Of a stretch of DNA of 64,000 nucleotides, positions 1 to 8,843 are shown piece after piece. The stretch covers positions 147,747 through 211,746 of the forward strand of contig DIXP01000038.1 in NCBI GenBank assembly GCA_002436065.1, in the 5' to 3' direction. A program made the position numbers and the translations under genes. Position 1 is the stretch's first letter. Each line of letters opens with the position of its first letter. The stretch comes from Chloroflexi bacterium UBA6077 (GTDB lineage: Bacteria > Chloroflexota > UBA6077). The notes under the pieces are model-generated. The model had not been told where the DNA came from. It worked only from the letters and a program-made list of their open reading frames with translations, and did not search any database.

Positions 1-1
1 G

Positions 2-2017
2 CACGAGCTCGGCCACGTCCTCATCGCCGGCCTGCCGGGTGGTGGAGCCGAAGCGGTTCTCACCAGCGTCATCAGCGCCCTGGTCTCGCACTGCCGCCCG
101 GAGGAGCTGCGCCTGTGGACCGTTGCCAGCCGCCGGAATGTGCCGACCCAGCTGCAGCACCTCCCCCACCAGTGCAGCGGTCTTGTCGATCCGGGCGACC
201 ACGCGCAGGTGAACCGGGTTCTCGATCACGTGCGGACCGAGCTCGTGCGCCGAATGCGAGCAGCGGAGGAAGGCCCTGGCAAAGAAGTGACTACTCGGCG
301 AGCCGAGCCCGAGGTCGTGCTCGTGATCGGCGAGGTGGGCGAAGTCGAGGACGATGGGGCTACACTCGATCTGATCGGTGTCCATGGGCCGGAGCACGGC
401 GTGCGTCTGCTGGCCGCGACCACCGACGCGGCTGCCCTCGGCGAAGACGTGCTGGCGCATTTCGGAACCCGCCTGGTGCTCCAAACCCTCGACGATGGCG
501 AGAGCATCAAGCTGGTGGGCCAGCCGAACGCGGCCGACCTGGGCAGCGGCGATCTGCTCTTCCGCATCGACGGCCGGCTGCCGGTGAGAGCCCGCGGCTT
601 CCGCGTCTCTGCCGATCACCTCGGCGAGTTGGTGCGGCTGACACGCGGGGCTTACAGCGATCGCCCTTCCGCGACAGCGACCACAGCGATCGGACCCGAC
701 ACGGCAGAGGCGGAGGTGCTCCCCGGTGGGGATGAGGGCTCGGTGGGGCCAGATGGAGAGGACGTCACCGCCAGAGGACTCGAAGGCGGCTCATCCGAGT
801 CCGTGGTTGAGAATACGGGACGGCCACCATCACTAGTAGTCGATCACGGGGCATCGCGAACGAGGGACGGCTTCGCGACGTCCGCCACTGTGGACGCCGT
901 GGTTCTTCTCCAAGGAGCCCCGGATGCGGTGCCGGTCGGGGCTCCACCGGAGGACGAGCAACCGTCCAACGAGCACCAAAGCGCCATCCTGCCGGCGGAG
1001 GCCGCCGCGATCGAGTCTGGAGAACCGTCGGCCTCGACAGAGGTCGAGGACACGGCCGATGGGCACTCGGTCAGGGTCGGGGTGTTGGAAGCGACAGTAG
1101 CCGCAGACGGACGTCCGGATAACGACGAGCCTGCCGCAGGCGGAGCGCTGGTGCATGTCACATGCTTCGGCGAATTCGTCGTGAGCAACGGTGACCACGA
1201 GATCGAGCCGTCGATCGATGACCGCGTCTGCTTCAAGTCCTTCGAGCTGCTGGCGTTCCTGGCAAGCCATCCGGACGGAGCAGTATCCAAGGATAGGCTG
1301 CTCGCCGCGCTCTGGCCCGACGCCGACGCCGAGAAAGCAGCGAATCGCATGCGGGTGGAGATGGCCCGCCTACGCTCTCTTCTCGCGCGCCAGGTACCGG
1401 CGCTTCCCGCTGAAGCCGTGCGCTGCGAGCGGGACGGCACCTGCCGGCTCGATACGGGACGGATCACCTCGGATGTCCACGAGTTCCTGGCTTTGTGTCG
1501 GTCGGCGCCGAAGCTGTCCCCACAGCAGGTGAAGTCTGCCCTACAGCGGGCGCGCGCCCTCTATCGCGGCGACCTCCTCACAGGTCGAGGAGCCCGCTTC
1601 TACGAGTGGGTGGACGACCCTGGTGAAACGGGCGTCTCCCTCCGCGCCAGCTGTCGGGAGGAGTACAACCGAGCGACGCTGCGATTGGCCCACATGTTCT
1701 GTCGGGAGGGGCAGGTTGCGTTAGCCGTGCCGCTCTACAAGAGCCTGCTCAAAGTCGAGCCGACGCTGGAGGATGTGGTCCGAGAGCTCTACCGCTGCTA
1801 CCGGCAGCTCGGAGATCTCAGCTCCCTCATCCGGGAGGACCGCCATCTCAGGCAGGCGTTGCGTGAGGCTTACTACGATCCTGAAGACCCCGAGGATGAC
1901 CCGGACCGCTACCAACCCGAGCCGGAGACGGTCGAACTGTTTGATGAGATCCGCAAAGAGGTGGAACGGAAGAGCGCATCGGGCGAAAACGACCGTGACG
2001 CTGTCGGCCAGAGGTGA
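2..2017 (+). CDS. FtsK-like ATPase fold fused to a SARP/BTAD-type transcriptional regulator (5' end missing)
   Basis: The open frame enters from the left edge, so the start is outside the window; 671 residues are visible. The first ~200 residues follow the FtsK/SpoIIIE motor layout: HVLIAGLPGGGAEA stands where the Walker A loop (typically GxTGSGKS) should be, and bases 395-620 resemble the FtsK stretch that runs from the ATQRP-like strand to the PVR.RG.FVS segment. The Walker lysine and serine are absent, so ATP hydrolysis is unlikely. An acidic, low-complexity linker follows (about 640-1140). From about 1150 a winged-helix DNA-binding part (FGEF..., ANRMRVEMARLRSLL) and a BTAD-like helical repeat region (about 1470-1850) resemble SARP-family activators. 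The FtsK-like and BTAD-like assignments come from motif reading only. The likely role is a regulator carrying an inactive ATPase-like sensing or oligomerisation module. Confidence 0.7.
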   Translation, partial: HELGHVLIAGLPGGGAEAVLTSVISALVSHCRPEELRLWTVASRRNVPTQLQHLPHQCSGLVDPGDHAQVNRVLDHVRTELVRRMRAAEEGPGKEVTTRRAEPEVVLVIGEVGEVEDDGATLDLIGVHGPEHGVRLLAATTDAAALGEDVLAHFGTRLVLQTLDDGESIKLVGQPNAADLGSGDLLFRIDGRLPVRARGFRVSADHLGELVRLTRGAYSDRPSATATTAIGPDTAEAEVLPGGDEGSVGPDGEDVTARGLEGGSSESVVENTGRPPSLVVDHGASRTRDGFATSATVDAVVLLQGAPDAVPVGAPPEDEQPSNEHQSAILPAEAAAIESGEPSASTEVEDTADGHSVRVGVLEATVAADGRPDNDEPAAGGALVHVTCFGEFVVSNGDHEIEPSIDDRVCFKSFELLAFLASHPDGAVSKDRLLAALWPDADAEKAANRMRVEMARLRSLLARQVPALPAEAVRCERDGTCRLDTGRITSDVHEFLALCRSAPKLSPQQVKSALQRARALYRGDLLTGRGARFYEWVDDPGETGVSLRASCREEYNRATLRLAHMFCREGQVALAVPLYKSLLKVEPTLEDVVRELYRCYRQLGDLSSLIREDRHLRQALREAYYDPEDPEDDPDRYQPEPETVELFDEIRKEVERKSASGENDRDAVGQR

Positions 2018-2054
2018 TCCATAGCCCCTTGTGTGTTTTGAAGTTCCTGCGCTC

Positions 2055-2321
2055 ATGCTGCTGCTCACCGTAGCGGTGATCGCTGATCGTCGTCGACGAA
2101 AAGTGCCGGCGCGGGTCACGCCCGGCGACGGGAGCGCTGGGCCGCTTATGGCTGCTGGCTTTGGGTAGGAGACGCTCCAGTTGAGCCTGCTCGGGCTTAT
2201 GGCGGGCGCGCTGATCCTGCTTCCCTTCACCCTCGCCGGTGGGTTTGGTGAGGGCGACGCGCTCTTGCTGGCGGCAGTCGGCGCCTGGCGGAGCTGTCAG
2301 TTCGTCCTCTTGACGGCCTGA
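2055..2321 (+). pseudogene. Broken type IV prepilin peptidase (CpaA/TadV-like) remnant
   Basis: One frame reads a hydrophobic start followed by ADRRRRKVPARVT, which resembles the D.R.R.IPN..T cytoplasmic loop of A24 prepilin peptidases. It then hits an in-frame TAG at 2167-2169. The same frame continues with a membrane helix and LAGGFGEGDALLLAAVGAW, matching the GxGD aspartyl-protease motif of the family, before ending at 2321. Only about 88 codons remain of a family usually near 150-250 residues. It lies 37 bp downstream of the FtsK-like/SARP gene in the same direction. It may once have belonged to a Tad-type pilus region. Confidence 0.6.
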
Positions 2322-2351
2322 TGTGTGGCGTTCGCCGGTGCTGGCTTAGTA

Positions 2352-2466
2352 CTAGTTTTCGGTGCGAAATGCACTCTAGGAGACCGTGCCAAGCCGAACT
2401 TGGCCATATTGGCTGGACTGCACCGGCCCGAATCGATGCCGTGGCCCATTTTGCACCGGAAACTAG
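2352..2466. repeat. 115-bp element with 20-bp imperfect terminal inverted repeats (MITE-like)
   Basis: The left end CTAGTTTTCGGTGCGAAATG (2352-2371) and the right end (2447-2466) are inverted copies matching at 18 of 20 positions. The 75 bp between them has no open frame. It sits directly between the broken prepilin peptidase and the broken minus-strand gene. This is the form of a short non-autonomous transposable element, but no target duplication is obvious and no second copy was found in the window. Confidence 0.5.
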
Positions 2467-2505
2467 ACGTCTTCATAAGGTCGAAACTTAACAAATGAGG
2501 CAGAT

Positions 2506-4105
2506 TCAGGCGGCCTCCTGGAGCTTCGCGTAGTCGATGATCGCGTCGAGTTGGTGGGCGACCTCCTGCAAGGCATCAGCCAGCGGCCGAGGGATTGGTT
2601 CCTTGGCATCGAAGGAAGCGAAGGTGGTGCGGAAGACACGAGCGTTCAGCTTCGTGAAGAGTAGTGCCACCTTGTAACCATAGGGAGTGATCAGGTAGCG
2701 GTGGGTCTTGGGCACTCGCCAGAGGATACCCTTGAGCCGAAGTCGCCGCAGGTCGTGGGTCATCTGGCTGGGCTTGTAGGCCGAGAGGTCCACACCGAGA
2801 TAGGCGGCCACCTGCTGGCGAAGGGTCTGGTGAGTGAGGCCGCTGGTCAGGTGCAGGAACAAGAGGAGGGCAGCCAGGAGGGCCATCACTCGGGTATCCC
2901 CGAACTTCAGCCCTAGCGCCCGTTGACCATCAGCCGTGATGGTAGGCTGCACTACTCGGTCCACACTATCCTTCGACAGTGTGCAGTCCTGGCTCACCCG
3001 TTGGACGTCCAGGAGACGTCGATTGACCTCTCGTCCGATCTGTTGAAGGTAGCCCAGGTTGGAGATGTCCTTGCCGACTCTCAGGTCCGTGGGATCGTTG
3101 ATGGTGGTCTCGGTGCGGAGGGCACGCCCCTCCTTGAAGTACTGCTTGATGTGACAGCTCTTGTACTGGAGGTGGAGGCTGGGGACCACCCCCTCCTGGA
3201 TGACCCGGGTCCGCATGAGTCCTGGGGTGTCTTTGCGAACCCGTCGCTCGAAGACCAATTGGATGCGGTCAGGTCTTCCCAGGTCGAGGTTCTCCCGGAT
3301 CACCTCCTCGAAGAACTCCCGGCCTCGGACAGGCTCTGAGAAGACCTGGGTGCGGCTAGTCTCCACCTGCCAGACGGAGAGGCGATGCCGATAGCCCGAG
3401 TGGCGGTCGTTCTCAGTTAGAGGCATGGGGAGCTGGGCAACCCCACTTATCGAAGAAGGCCTGGATCTGCTCGGTGCCCAGTCGGTCACAGATCTCCTGG
3501 AGAGGATCGGGCTCGGGGCATGAGAGGAAGCCGTTGCCCAACGCCTCGAAGGGGATCTCTGCCTTGTGCAGCTGCTGCTTGGCCCACTCATGGCCGTTGA
3601 GGCACACCTTGATGGCAAAAGGGGCGTAGGTGCACACCTTGATGAAGGCAGGGCCAAAGTCCTCGTCCTGGAGATAGAAGTAGTAATGGTTCACGCATAC
3701 AGACTGGCGGGAGAAGTCGAAGCGCACCATGTTGCCTTCGGTCCTCTTATGGGCCTTAAAGGCTTGGGCTTTCTCCTAGGCGATGCCGATGAAGACCACC
3801 CCTTCGGCCGTGGTGAAGGATTGCCGTTGCTCGGCAGCGACATCGTCCTTACGCACTCCTGGCTGGAAATAGAGGATGGGGACGCTGTGCTCCTCCGCAA
3901 AGGAGCGCACGGAGCGAACGAAGGACTCTCCCATCTGCTGCAACAGGGCGGGCGAAGGGATGGTGTGACCCCGATGTTGGGTAAGAAAGATCACGAGGCC
4001 CCACGACATCTGCAAGCTGGGAACGTAGCCGTTGAGATAGATCCGATCCAAGGACTGTACTTCCAAGGTGACGTGCTGGCGCAGCAATTCGTTGATGGTG
4101 CACAT
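2506..4105 (-). pseudogene. Disrupted gene of an uncharacterised conserved family
   Basis: Three minus-strand pieces join into one ~530-residue protein. The N-terminal piece (4105-3776, starting MCTINELLRQHVTLEVQ) ends at a TAG at 3776-3778; the same frame continues directly (EKAQAFKAHKRTEGN) into the middle piece (to 3413), so the TAG probably replaced a glutamine CAG. A single-base shift near 3430-3445 moves the reading into the third frame, which runs GREFFEEVIRENLDLGRPDR to the end at 2506. I recognise the pattern MCTINELL...LDRIYLNGYVP as a family repeated in environmental bacterial genomes, with no function known to me. The last ~120 residues have winged-helix-like spacing (DLRRLRLKGIL...THRYLITPYG). 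The gene is dead by two independent lesions. Confidence 0.65.
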
Positions 4106-4613
4106 GGCGAACCTCCTGCACCAGCCATTCTAGCAACTAGATGAAGCGTATAGACTCCCGCCACTGGGCGGTTTGAGGCGGAGCTTCGTTAGTACTACAG
4201 CAGCACTTGACCGGTTCTCAGCCTGGTGGGCCACTTCCTGACGGCTACCTGTGGCAGGTTTACTGATAGAGCCAGGCTAGTCGATTCTGCGGCTGACCCG
4301 CAAGTGCTGCTGTAGTACTTAGCAGCCGTGGCCTGGCGAGCGAACAGCGGACGTTCCCCTACACTCCGGCCATTGTCCTCGGCGCGGCGCTTGCGCTCCT
4401 GATCGTGGAACGGTGAGCAACCGAGCGTTGGTCGGCATAGGCATACCTCCCAAACCGGATCTCGCGGCGGATTCCGCTTGGGTAAGCGGTCATCTATCCC
4501 CCAGCCGAAGAAACGTTACTCCTATCTTCGGGAATCTCTTGCGCAGCTCAAGGATACTACTAAGCACTCCACCGTTGTGATGGCGTAGAATCAATGGTAG
4601 GAGGAAACCTGCC
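4106..4613. other. Intergenic region between two pseudogenes, containing one short inverted-repeat element
   Basis: Apart from the 129-bp inverted-repeat element at 4191-4319, I see no open frame with family resemblance here. The stretch separates the minus-strand broken gene from the IS630 remnant. Confidence 0.5.
4191..4319. repeat. 129-bp element with perfect 19-bp terminal inverted repeats (MITE-like)
   Basis: AGTACTACAGCAGCACTTG at 4191-4209 is repeated exactly, inverted, at 4301-4319. The trinucleotide TTA can be read directly flanking an 18-bp version of the repeats on both sides (4189-4191 and 4319-4321), which would fit a short target duplication. The interior is non-coding. It has the look of a small non-autonomous mobile element; no transposase with matching ends is seen in the window. 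Confidence 0.6.
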
Positions 4614-5708
4614 TTGATTCGAGTCCAACTGAGTGTTGAGCAGCGGGAGGAGTTGCGAGCCCGCACCCATGAGCGAGGTATTGATCCCCGCACCCACGGC
4701 TGATTGGAGATGATGCGGCTGGCGGACGCTGGGTGGAACATCCCTCGGATTGCTCGGCAGCTGGGATACCATGATCAGACTGTCCGTAAGTACATCAAGC
4801 GGTTCCTTGAGGGTAGCTTTGACCGACTGCCTGATAAGCCCCACCCAGGGCCACGATCTAAGGGCACTGAAGAGCTGCTTGGGGCGATAGAGCGACTCAT
4901 CGACGAGTCGGATCGCACCTGGACCACTCCCCAGTTGGCCAACTGGCTGGAAGATGAGTTCGGTGTTCGGGTCCATCCGGACCATCTCGCCCGACTGCTG
5001 CATAAGTACCGTTTCAGTTGGAAGCACACCAAACGCTCCGTGGCCCACAAGCGCAAAGACCCCGACCTCCAAGCAGCCAAAGAAGCAGAGCTGGAGGTTC
5101 TCAAAAAATCAGGCCCGGAACGGTGAGATCGACCTGGTCTTCTTGGACCAGAGCGGCTTCTCGCCCACCATGCCCACCGGTTACAGTTGGGCTCTCATCG
5201 GTGAGCGGAAGAGCGTTCCCTACGAGGCCCTGGAAAGCCGGAGAGTGATGTGGTTGGTGCCTTCTTTCCCTTCAATCCCGCTGGCCCCAACCTAGTCTTC
5301 GAGAGCCGGTCGAGCGGCGAGGGCAAGTACGACGCTGGCGCCCATCTGCGCTTCGTCCACAAGGTGGCGGAGTTGCCCTCTGTCTTGCCCGAAGGCTACC
5401 GTCGGGAGCGCCCCTGTGTCATCGCCCTGGACAATTACTCGGTCCATCACAGTCAACTGGTCAAGGACAAGATACCGGCCCTGGAAGCCGCTGGGGTGCG
5501 TTTCTTCTTGCCGCCCTACAGCCTAGAGATGAACGCTATCGAGCCCCTCTGGCGATAGGTCAAGTACCAGGAACTGCCGGAACGCAGCTACAAGACGGCC
5601 CAGGCGCTGAAAACCGCCGTGGACAAGGCACTCACCAAACCGGCGGAACAGCTCAAAGAAATCAGGCTCGTCCCAGAAAGTGATGCTAACCTACGTTGGA
5701 GCGCTTAG
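4614..5708 (+). pseudogene. Degraded IS630-family transposase
   Basis: The coding path begins at a TTG after GGAGG (4600s), runs about 29 codons to a TGA at 4701-4703, and continues in frame as a helix-turn-helix region (GWNIPRIARQLGYHDQTVRKY) typical of IS630/Tc1-type transposases. A frameshift near 5105 moves reading to a frame with LVFLDQSGFSP, the first catalytic Asp. A second shift near 5250-5290 restores the original frame with CVIALDNYSVHHS (second Asp) and SLEMNAIEPLWR (the DE/Glu block). A TAG at 5556-5558 follows that block. All three DDE blocks are readable but on split frames, so the protein cannot be made. The element ends could not be fixed. Confidence 0.8.
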
Positions 5709-5800
5709 GAGACCACAAGCGGCGTTTTGGCAGACCTCCGAGGGTGTTGGTTGGAGATAGAGGAGTGTATACGCCCAGCAACTAGGCACTGATGATCTAG

Positions 5801-6336
5801 CGAGATGAGACCAGATACGACCGCATCGTCGAGGAACTGGGCAACGTGGCGGTTTGGGGCGACGGCTGCGAGGTGTCGGTGCTCGCGGATGGGGGCAGGC
5901 AGGGCGGATATCCTGGTAGCGGTGACAGGCGACGACGAGGATAACCTGGTCTCCTGCCAGGTGGGTAAAGCGCGATTCTAGATTCCAAGGACGATCGCCA
6001 GGATCAACAACCCCAAGAACGTGCGGCTGTTCCGGCTCCTTGGGGTGGACGTGACCGTCAGTGCCACGGACATCTTGCTTTCGATGATCGAGCATGAGAT
6101 GCCGAAAGGCGCTTCTTCATCTGCTCGAAATCAAGCATGTGGGGGTCGAGATCGTGGAGGACGTGCTCGATGATCGGTCCAGAGAGGAAGGGAAGAGCAT
6201 CAGCGAGTTGCAGTTGCCTTGGGATTCGTCCATCCTGGTGGTGATCCGGAGCGGGGACTTCTTGATCCCCTCGGGCCAGTTGGTGCTCCAAAGCGGGGAT
6301 GAACTCATCGCCCTCTGCAGGGCCAAGCAGGAGTAG
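5801..6336 (+). pseudogene. trkA: Broken TrkA-type potassium-channel regulatory subunit
   Basis: Family features are spread over several frames. IVEELGNVAVWGDGC (about 5820-5865) is the end of the first Rossmann half. After a shift near 5900, DILVAVTGDDEDNLV and, past an in-frame TAG near 5980, IARINNPKNVRLFRLLGVD follow. A second shift near 6100 leads to HLLEIKHVGVEIVE and the C-terminal TrkA_C-like domain ending IPSGQLVLQSGDELIALC at 6336. The usual N-terminal GxGxxG strand is missing, apparently cut off upstream. TrkA proteins gate K+ uptake by binding NAD(H); this copy cannot be translated. Confidence 0.75.
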
Positions 6337-6560
6337 AACCTGAGGACAGCGCTGCTCGGACCGTCCTAGCCCTTTCCCGCCTTGAATCAACCCCACTGAG
6401 TACGTGATGCATCAATAGAAGGTGCCGGTGAAGTGGTGGTCGTTGCATCAGAATGGATGTCGGTATGGATGTCGGTGAGTCTAATCCAAGCAGTAGACCA
6501 TGCAGTCTGAAAGACAGAGCGAGCCGGCAGGCGCGAGGCAGTCCTCGTAGTCGTCAAAAG
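6337..6560. other. Short non-coding stretch between the broken trkA and the transposase
   Basis: No supported gene. It ends at the inverted repeat at 6561, which may be the end of the neighbouring insertion sequence. Confidence 0.4.
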
Positions 6561-6632
6561 GGTCTGTGGATAAGTGGGCAGGTCGTAGCGCAGCGACAGC
6601 GGAGCGTAGAGCTGTCCACTTATCCACAGACC
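6561..6632. repeat. Perfect 17-bp inverted repeat carrying two opposed TTATCCACA boxes
   Basis: GGTCTGTGGATAAGTGG (6561-6577) is repeated exactly, inverted, at 6616-6632. Each arm contains TTATCCACA, the consensus DnaA-binding nonamer. The right arm overlaps the last codons and stop of the minus-strand transposase (stop at 6620-6622). It could be a transcription terminator or an insertion-sequence end that happens to contain DnaA boxes; an origin is unlikely. Confidence 0.5.
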
Positions 6633-7872
6633 ACCCCAGCCTTTCGGGAGAGTTCTCGCCTGGTGTCCATGGGGAGCTCTGCGAGCTTCCACAGCACCTC
6701 CAGGGTATCGTCGATCTCTCTTTTCAGCTGCACAAGGTTGGTCCTGCGCAGTATCCCTTCCAGCCGTAGCCTCTCCTCCTCGCTCAGCACCCCTGACTCG
6801 ATCAGTCGCTGATAAGGAGTCCTCGCCTTGTCGTAGCGCTTGACCACCTTGGCTCCTATCCTCTCCTTGCTCACCAACTTGCTGATCGGCTGAAAGAAGT
6901 TTGTGTACAGCCTCAATGACCGGTAGAGCTTCTCTATCTGCTGGTAGGCTGCCTTGGTCGTATACCTGTCATATCCCACAAATCTCCGTATCACGCTACC
7001 GTTCTTCTGCTCCACATAGGCCTGGTCGTTCTTCCTGTAGGGCCTGCCTCTCGTGAAGTGGACCCCACACCGTTGAGACCAGGGGTACAGGACATCGTTC
7101 AGGAATTCCCCTCCGTTGTCGGTGTGTACCTCCTTCATGGGGAAGGGAACCTCCCTCCTTATCCGATCCGCTGCCCCGCCCACCCGATCCTTGCCCTTGC
7201 CCCACCTACCCTCATCTCACTCCAACCTGTAGCCACGTCCACAGCCATCAAGCTGTTCAGGTAGAACCCTTCCGTGCTCTCCCCACAGTGGGCCACCAGG
7301 TCCATCTGAAAGCTCCCAGCCTCCACCCCTTTCCACTCCCCAAAGCTCCTTATCGGCACCAATGCCTTGATGGCCGAACTTGACCTGCTGCTCCCCCAGG
7401 GCTTACGCAGGGTCGATCGCCGGTAGGGCCTCAACAGCCTGTCGATGGTGGCCGACTTCAACCGGAGCAACTGGCTCTTTACCTCGGGCGACAAGTCGAT
7501 CTCCCCGTGAGCCTCCATCGACTCGAGCAACGTCGGGATCAATCCCTCCAGATTCTTGGAGCAGATCCTGTGCACCGTCTCCCATAGCCGCCTTAGGGCC
7601 TCGGCTACTCCAACACTGTACTCGCGAGGGCGACCTCGCCGACCAGCGGTAGGGACGGGAGCCTTGTTCAGTAACCTTATGGCAGAGTCTCGATGGTATC
7701 CTGTGATCTTGCAGAAATCCGTCAAGAGCCTTCCCTTCTCCCGCCTCCCAGCACCCAAGTACCCTCTCCGCATCGCCTCCGCGTACTCCCGTATGCTCAT
7801 CGGCGTCATCGCATCTCCATCCCCCACCGACAGGATTTCTGATGCAACCATACCCTCTTCACCGACAATCAT
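6620..7872 (-). pseudogene. Frameshifted integrase-type (rve/DDE) transposase
   Basis: The N-terminal part (7872 to about 7180) has TGYHRDSAIRLLNK, a helix-turn-helix block, followed by GRRGRPREYS and the start of a retroviral-type integrase core (MDLVAHCG..., AVDVATGWSE). The rest lies in another frame (7183 to 6620): EVHTDNGGEFLN and YVEQKNGSVIRRFVGYDRY supply the second Asp and the Glu block. The frames meet near 7170-7190 without an A- or C-rich slippery run, so an inactivating indel (or sequencing error) is more likely than programmed frameshifting. Joined length is near 415 residues, normal for this type. The C-terminal stop lies within the 17-bp inverted repeat at 6616-6632. Confidence 0.75.
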
Positions 7873-7891
7873 TATGATGCGGATCGAAGTA

Positions 7892-7920
7892 TTGACATCG
7901 CAGACTTTGCTCTGTACACT
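7892..7920 (+). promoter_or_regulatory. Sigma-70-type promoter of the TauE/SafE exporter gene
   Basis: TTGACA (7892-7897), a 17-bp spacer and TACACT (7915-7920) form a near-consensus promoter that would start transcription close to 7927, about 28 bp before the start codon at 7955. Confidence 0.6.
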
Positions 7921-7954
7921 GCACTACAAGCAATATGGTTGCCGGAGATGCAAC

Positions 7955-8716
7955 ATGCTGGCCAGCGACCCGCTCTCCCTGTCGGCGGCCTCTCTCACCG
8001 TATTCGTTGCCGGAATACTCCAGGGCTTGACGGGTTTCGGATTCGTCATGGTGGCCTTGCCTGTTCTCCTGTTCCTCCTAGATCCTCCACGGGCAGTGTC
8101 GTTGAGCCAAATCCTCGGGTTGACAGCCTGTCTGCTCATGACGGGAGGGTTGAGGAAGAAGCTGCAGCTAACGGAAACCCTCATCTTGATCGCTGCGACT
8201 CTTCCCGGCATCTGGCTAGGAGCTGCGGCGCTGATGCTCTGGCCGCCGACAATCATCAAGATGCTGGTAGGGGCAACGGTCGTGGGTGCTTCCATTCCTA
8301 TGCTCAGCGGCTTCAGCCGTCCTTTCAAGCACGAGCGATTGGCGGCGGTCGGCGCAGGAGCGATCTCCGGCTTGCTCCAGGGCAGCACTGGACTCGGGGG
8401 GCCTCCCGCCGTGATCCTCCTTACCAACCAAGGATGGCCCCGTGAGGTCTTCCGGGCCAGCATATCCCTCTTCCTGGCGGTAATCAGCATTATTACGCTC
8501 TCGCTCTACCGTCTAAGCGGAGTTCTCACCGATGACACTGCCCTACTTGCGGCGCTTCTTCTTCCGGCGCTTGTTCTGGGTCTCTTCACTGGAATGCGCC
8601 TGGCTCCCAAAGTAAACGTCCAGCTCTTTCGGAAGATGGTGAACCTCCTAGTGCTGGCAACCGGACTCATGGCGCTGTGTACTGCGACACTAGCATATAT
8701 CGGAGCGCCTCGGTGA
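7955..8716 (+). CDS. TauE/SafE-family sulfite/anion exporter
   Basis: This is a 253-residue, very hydrophobic protein with about eight membrane segments. It has the repeated glycine-rich loops of the family: GILQGLTGFGFVMVALP near the N-terminus and GAISGLLQGSTGLGGPPAVILL in the second half. The ATG at 7955 is chosen because GGAG lies eight bases upstream and a promoter precedes it; the frame is open further upstream but crosses the transposase. TauE/SafE proteins export sulfite, sulfoacetate or other small organic anions across the inner membrane. Its place ahead of the catabolic genes suggests efflux of an anionic product, but the substrate cannot be read from sequence. Confidence 0.85.
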   Translation: MLASDPLSLSAASLTVFVAGILQGLTGFGFVMVALPVLLFLLDPPRAVSLSQILGLTACLLMTGGLRKKLQLTETLILIAATLPGIWLGAAALMLWPPTIIKMLVGATVVGASIPMLSGFSRPFKHERLAAVGAGAISGLLQGSTGLGGPPAVILLTNQGWPREVFRASISLFLAVISIITLSLYRLSGVLTDDTALLAALLLPALVLGLFTGMRLAPKVNVQLFRKMVNLLVLATGLMALCTATLAYIGAPR

Positions 8717-8843
8717 GAAACGAAGACAGCCCGCGCCTGGACCCAAGCTGATCGCATCCAGATCAAGTGAGTTGTATGTGCGTCTGGTCGAGCTTTACTC
8801 AGGAATTACGCAGAGTGCTCTGAGTTAGTGGCGGAGGTCATCT

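Noticed and set aside
6561..6632. Possible replication origin because of two DnaA boxes
   Set aside because: Only two boxes, both inside one inverted repeat overlapping a transposase end, with no AT-rich region and no dnaA/dnaN nearby.
7159..7872. Programmed frameshifting in the integrase-type transposase
   Set aside because: No slippery A/C run or stimulatory structure is visible at the junction near 7180; an indel is simpler.
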